From: an uncultured Clostridia bacterium
GTDB taxonomy: Bacteria > Bacillota > Clostridia > Christensenellales > CAG-138
DNA length: 8,130 nt
Assembly (NCBI GenBank): GCA_946183765.1
Contig: CAMHDC010000043.1
Span: 1 to 8,130, forward strand
Direction of reading: 5' to 3'
A program made the position numbers and the translations under genes. The notes beneath the pieces are model-generated. The model ran no database searches, had not been told where the DNA came from, and saw nothing but the letters and a program-made list of their open reading frames with translations. Shown here piece by piece: positions 6,069 through 8,130 of this stretch (position 1 is its first letter; each line of letters starts with the position of its first letter).

Positions 6069-7106
6069 ATGAAAAAACGAAGCTGGTTCGCCCCTATATG
6101 CGCCCTGCTGCTCCTGGCCCTGCTCGTTTGGGGCCTCGGGCGGCTGGTGCGGCCCAAATACGCCTCGGGGATCACCCTGGAGGGGAGCATGGTGGAGAAC
6201 TGGTACGCCCATCGGGAGGAGGGCCATCAGATCCTGTTCGTGGGCGACTGCGAGGTCTACGAGAGCTTTTCCCCCGTGACGTTGTTCAACGAGTTCGGGG
6301 CCACCAGCTACATCCGGGGCAGCGCCCAGCAGCTCATGTGGCAGAGCTACTACCTGCTTCGGGAGGCGCTGAAAACGGAGACGCCCCGGGCGGTGGTCCT
6401 GTCCGTCTGCTCCCTGCGGTACGCCGAGCCCCAGAGCGAAGCGTACAACCGCATGACGCTGGACGGCATGCGCCTTTCCCGGGAGAAGGTCGAGGCCGTC
6501 CGTGCCTCTATGCTGCCGGAGGAAAAGGAGCTCAGCTACTACATACCCCTGCTGCGGTATCACGATCGGATCTTCGAGCTCACGGCGGAGGACGCCCGGT
6601 ACCTGTTCCGGGGGCCGGAGCTCACCTACAACGGCTACCTCATGCGCACGGAGGTCGTGCCCTACACCCGGCTGCCCAGCGCGCCGGTGCTGCAGGATCC
6701 GGCCTTCGGGGAGAAGCCGGCGGCGTATCTCGATCGGATCACAGCCCTGTGCCGGGAGAAGGGGATAGCGCTCATTTTGATCAAGAGCCCCTGCCTGTAC
6801 CCGGCCTGGTACGGCGAATGGGACGATTGGCTCACGGACTACGCCGAAAAAAACGGCGTGGAGTATATCAACGCCATCCCCCGCATGGACGAGATGGGCA
6901 TCGATCTTAAGACCGACACCTACGACGGGGGCATCCATCTGAACGTCTTCGGGGCGGAGAAGTACACCCGCTGGCTGGGTGCCCGCCTCAGGGAACGGGG
7001 GCTCATCGAGGATCAGCGGCTGGACCCGGTAGAGGCCGCCCGGTACGACGATCTTTCCCGGCGATACGAGCAGGAAAAACAGAGAAAGGGGTCGACGAAC
7101 GGATGA
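6069..7106 (+). CDS. Membrane-anchored SGNH-hydrolase/DltD-like protein with Cys in place of the nucleophilic Ser
   Basis: A 345-residue protein with an N-terminal membrane helix (about residues 6-26) and an extracellular SGNH-type domain. Block I reads ILFVGDCEVYESFSP: in usual SGNH enzymes it is GDS, and DltD has GSS, so Cys61 occupies the nucleophile position. The block V Asp-x-x-x-His is present as D286-GGI-H290, followed by LNVFGAEKYTRWLG, as in DltD and related acyl-transfer proteins. Between them are SYIRGSAQQLMWQSYYLL (block II-like Gly84) and a long variable insert. DltD acts in D-alanyl transfer to teichoic acids; a similar acyl-transfer or esterase role outside the membrane is inferred. 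The start is ATG at 6069, with GGAGAG at 6059-6064; an in-frame TTG at 6057 overlaps that site and is less likely. Its stop overlaps the next start (ATGA). Confidence 0.85.
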   Translation: MKKRSWFAPICALLLLALLVWGLGRLVRPKYASGITLEGSMVENWYAHREEGHQILFVGDCEVYESFSPVTLFNEFGATSYIRGSAQQLMWQSYYLLREALKTETPRAVVLSVCSLRYAEPQSEAYNRMTLDGMRLSREKVEAVRASMLPEEKELSYYIPLLRYHDRIFELTAEDARYLFRGPELTYNGYLMRTEVVPYTRLPSAPVLQDPAFGEKPAAYLDRITALCREKGIALILIKSPCLYPAWYGEWDDWLTDYAEKNGVEYINAIPRMDEMGIDLKTDTYDGGIHLNVFGAEKYTRWLGARLRERGLIEDQRLDPVEAARYDDLSRRYEQEKQRKGSTNG

Positions 7107-7744
7107 ACACACGCACACGGATAGGAGCCGCCCTCCTGGCGGCGCTGCTGCTGGCCCTCATGGGCTGCGGCGGCACGGCCCAGCCCGCCGAGAAGCCGGG
7201 CGTGGTCTATCTGGACCCCAACGCCCCGGCGGCCGCCCAAAGCACCGCCGCGCCCGCGCCTCAGGGGGAAAGCGCCCCGGTCGCCCAGGGGACGGAACTG
7301 CCGCCGCCGGAGCAGACGGAGACCGAGCCCGCCTTGGACCTGTATTTTGAGAGCCGGGGCGTGCGCATCGAGCCCATGATGGCGGCGGACCCGGTGCTCT
7401 CGGCCCTGGGCGAGCCCATAGGCACCTTCGAGGCCGACAGCTGCGCCTACATCGGCAAGGATATCTTCTACTACTACCCGGGCTTCGAGCTGACGGTGAA
7501 CGAGGTGGAGGGGACGAACCGGATCACCGCCGTCGCGGTGGTGGACGACACGGTGATCACGCCCCAGGGCCTTCGGATCTACGACGAGGAGGAAAAACTC
7601 CTGTCCCTGCTGGGGGGCACGGAGGAGAACGGGGTCTACACCTACCACAGCGGACAGACGCTGCTGCTGATCCAGGTGAAGGCCGCCGGGGACGACGTCC
7701 GGCGCATCGCCACCATGGAGTATCGGGCTGCGGAGGACCGGTAA
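7103..7744 (+). CDS. Putative lipoprotein of unknown function in the acyl-modification-like operon
   Basis: A 213-residue protein with a clear type II signal: basic start (MNTRTR), a hydrophobic stretch, and lipobox L-M-G-C with lipidated Cys22. Residues 25-75 are an Ala/Pro/Gln/Glu-rich linker of the kind that spans the cell wall. The C-terminal domain (about 78-208) is compact and mixed alpha/beta. It has FEADSCAYIGKDIFYYYPGFEL (109-130, with the only other Cys, 114), a VVDDTVITPQGLRIYD segment (147-161), and a beta-strand end (LLLIQVKAAGDDVRRIATMEY). I cannot name its family with confidence; the layout recalls small surface binding or inhibitor-like lipoproteins of Clostridia. The start overlaps the previous stop by 4 nt (ATGA), which implies translational coupling, and it lies 10 nt before the adenylation gene. 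A structural or substrate-binding role in the same envelope pathway is inferred. Confidence 0.85.
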   Translation: MNTRTRIGAALLAALLLALMGCGGTAQPAEKPGVVYLDPNAPAAAQSTAAPAPQGESAPVAQGTELPPPEQTETEPALDLYFESRGVRIEPMMAADPVLSALGEPIGTFEADSCAYIGKDIFYYYPGFELTVNEVEGTNRITAVAVVDDTVITPQGLRIYDEEEKLLSLLGGTEENGVYTYHSGQTLLLIQVKAAGDDVRRIATMEYRAAEDR

Positions 7745-7754
7745 AGGTATCGAT

Positions 7755-8130
7755 ATGAAAAGCTTTTTATCCTATCTGAATGGGACGGCGGACCGGCTGC
7801 CCGACAAGACGGCCTTTTCCGACGGGGAAACGGGGCTCACCTTCGCTGAACTTCGCCGGGCGGCGACCAACGTGGGGGCCTGCCTCCGTCACAATGGTGC
7901 AAAGACCGAGCCCGTGGGCGTGCTTATGGAGCGGAGCGCCTTTGAGATCGCCGCCTTTTTGGGCGTTCTGGAGGCGGGCTGCTTCTACGTGCCCCTGGAC
8001 GAGCAGATGCCCCGGGAGCGCCTCGATCGTATCGTGCGCACGGTGAACCCCCGGTTCATTCTCACCGATCAGAAGAATCTGACCGCGGCGGAGGGGCTGT
8101 GCCCGGCGGCGGAGCATCTGATCTACAGCC
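7755..8130 (+). CDS. Adenylate-forming enzyme (AMP-binding, amino acid adenylation/DltA-like), N-terminal part
   Basis: The first 125 codons of an AMP-dependent synthetase/ligase; the gene runs off the right edge. Visible are the N-terminal PDKTAFSDGETGLTFAEL segment (16-33, the usual 'Y-x-E-L' position) and the core motif AFLGVLEAGCFYVPLD (67-82), which matches the A2 motif of amino-acid adenylation domains and of DltA. It is followed by PRERLDRIVRTVNPRFILTD. The ATP-binding P-loop and substrate pocket lie beyond the window, so substrate cannot be predicted. The start ATG has AAAGG (7743-7747) at 7 nt, overlapping the lipoprotein stop. With an upstream DltD/SGNH-like protein, the likely role is to activate an amino acid or acyl group and load it on a carrier protein for transfer to the cell surface. 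Confidence 0.9.
   Translation, partial: MKSFLSYLNGTADRLPDKTAFSDGETGLTFAELRRAATNVGACLRHNGAKTEPVGVLMERSAFEIAAFLGVLEAGCFYVPLDEQMPRERLDRIVRTVNPRFILTDQKNLTAAEGLCPAAEHLIYS

Noticed and set aside
3929..6190. A 753-residue open frame on the - strand
   Set aside because: It lies opposite the well-supported transglutaminase-like gene, is rich in Arg, Gly, His and Pro as expected of a GC-rich shadow frame, and shows no domain or ribosome site.
6039..7118. A 359-residue open frame on the - strand
   Set aside because: It is a shadow of the SGNH-like gene, whose motifs and ribosome site are clear on the + strand.
1..8130. tRNA or rRNA genes, CRISPR arrays, insertion sequences or phage genes
   Set aside because: No cloverleaf, no regularly spaced direct repeats, and no transposase or integrase coding was seen on either strand.

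Overview
This GC-rich window fits a spore-forming Gram-positive bacterium of the class Clostridia, probably a gut-type lineage. Forespore spore-coat-independent germination/DPA-channel genes (spoVAD, spoVAE), AGGAGG-type ribosome binding sites, consensus vegetative promoters and Firmicutes-style protein families all point that way. No ribosomal or other marker gene is present, so genus and species cannot be named.

Left part (1-2135): the window opens in the last 47 codons of a TctA-type tricarboxylate transporter permease on the + strand. It meets a convergent sporulation pair on the - strand, spoVAD then spoVAE, across a bidirectional terminator. spoVAD is preceded by a sigma-G-like promoter and not by spoVAC, its usual upstream partner. 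Further upstream on the - strand lies a small single-domain cupin gene. It has a clean vegetative promoter whose -10 element and start site are covered by a perfect 8-1-8 palindrome, a likely operator.

Middle (2136-3988): an AT-rich spacer carries three strong hairpins, two of which share a TTTCTTTTG lead-in and look like copies of one small interspersed element. Then comes a - strand family C69 dipeptidase gene. Its promoter is divergent from that of the right-hand operon; both have 17-nt spacers and near-consensus boxes.

Right part (3989-8130): a tightly packed + strand operon of at least four genes. In order they are a membrane-anchored protein with a string of Ig-like modules ending in a transglutaminase-like Cys-His-Asp domain, a membrane-anchored SGNH-hydrolase/DltD-like protein in which the usual nucleophilic Ser is a Cys, a lipoprotein with an unrecognised C-terminal domain, and the start of an adenylate-forming (amino-acid-activating) enzyme cut by the window edge. 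The combination resembles the logic of dlt D-alanylation loci, in which an activating enzyme works with an extracellular SGNH acyl-transfer partner. The added transglutaminase-like protein and lipoprotein suggest a different cell-surface acyl or aminoacyl modification system. This is the most promising candidate for an under-described system here; its substrate is unknown and the expected carrier protein and MBOAT gene would lie beyond the right edge.
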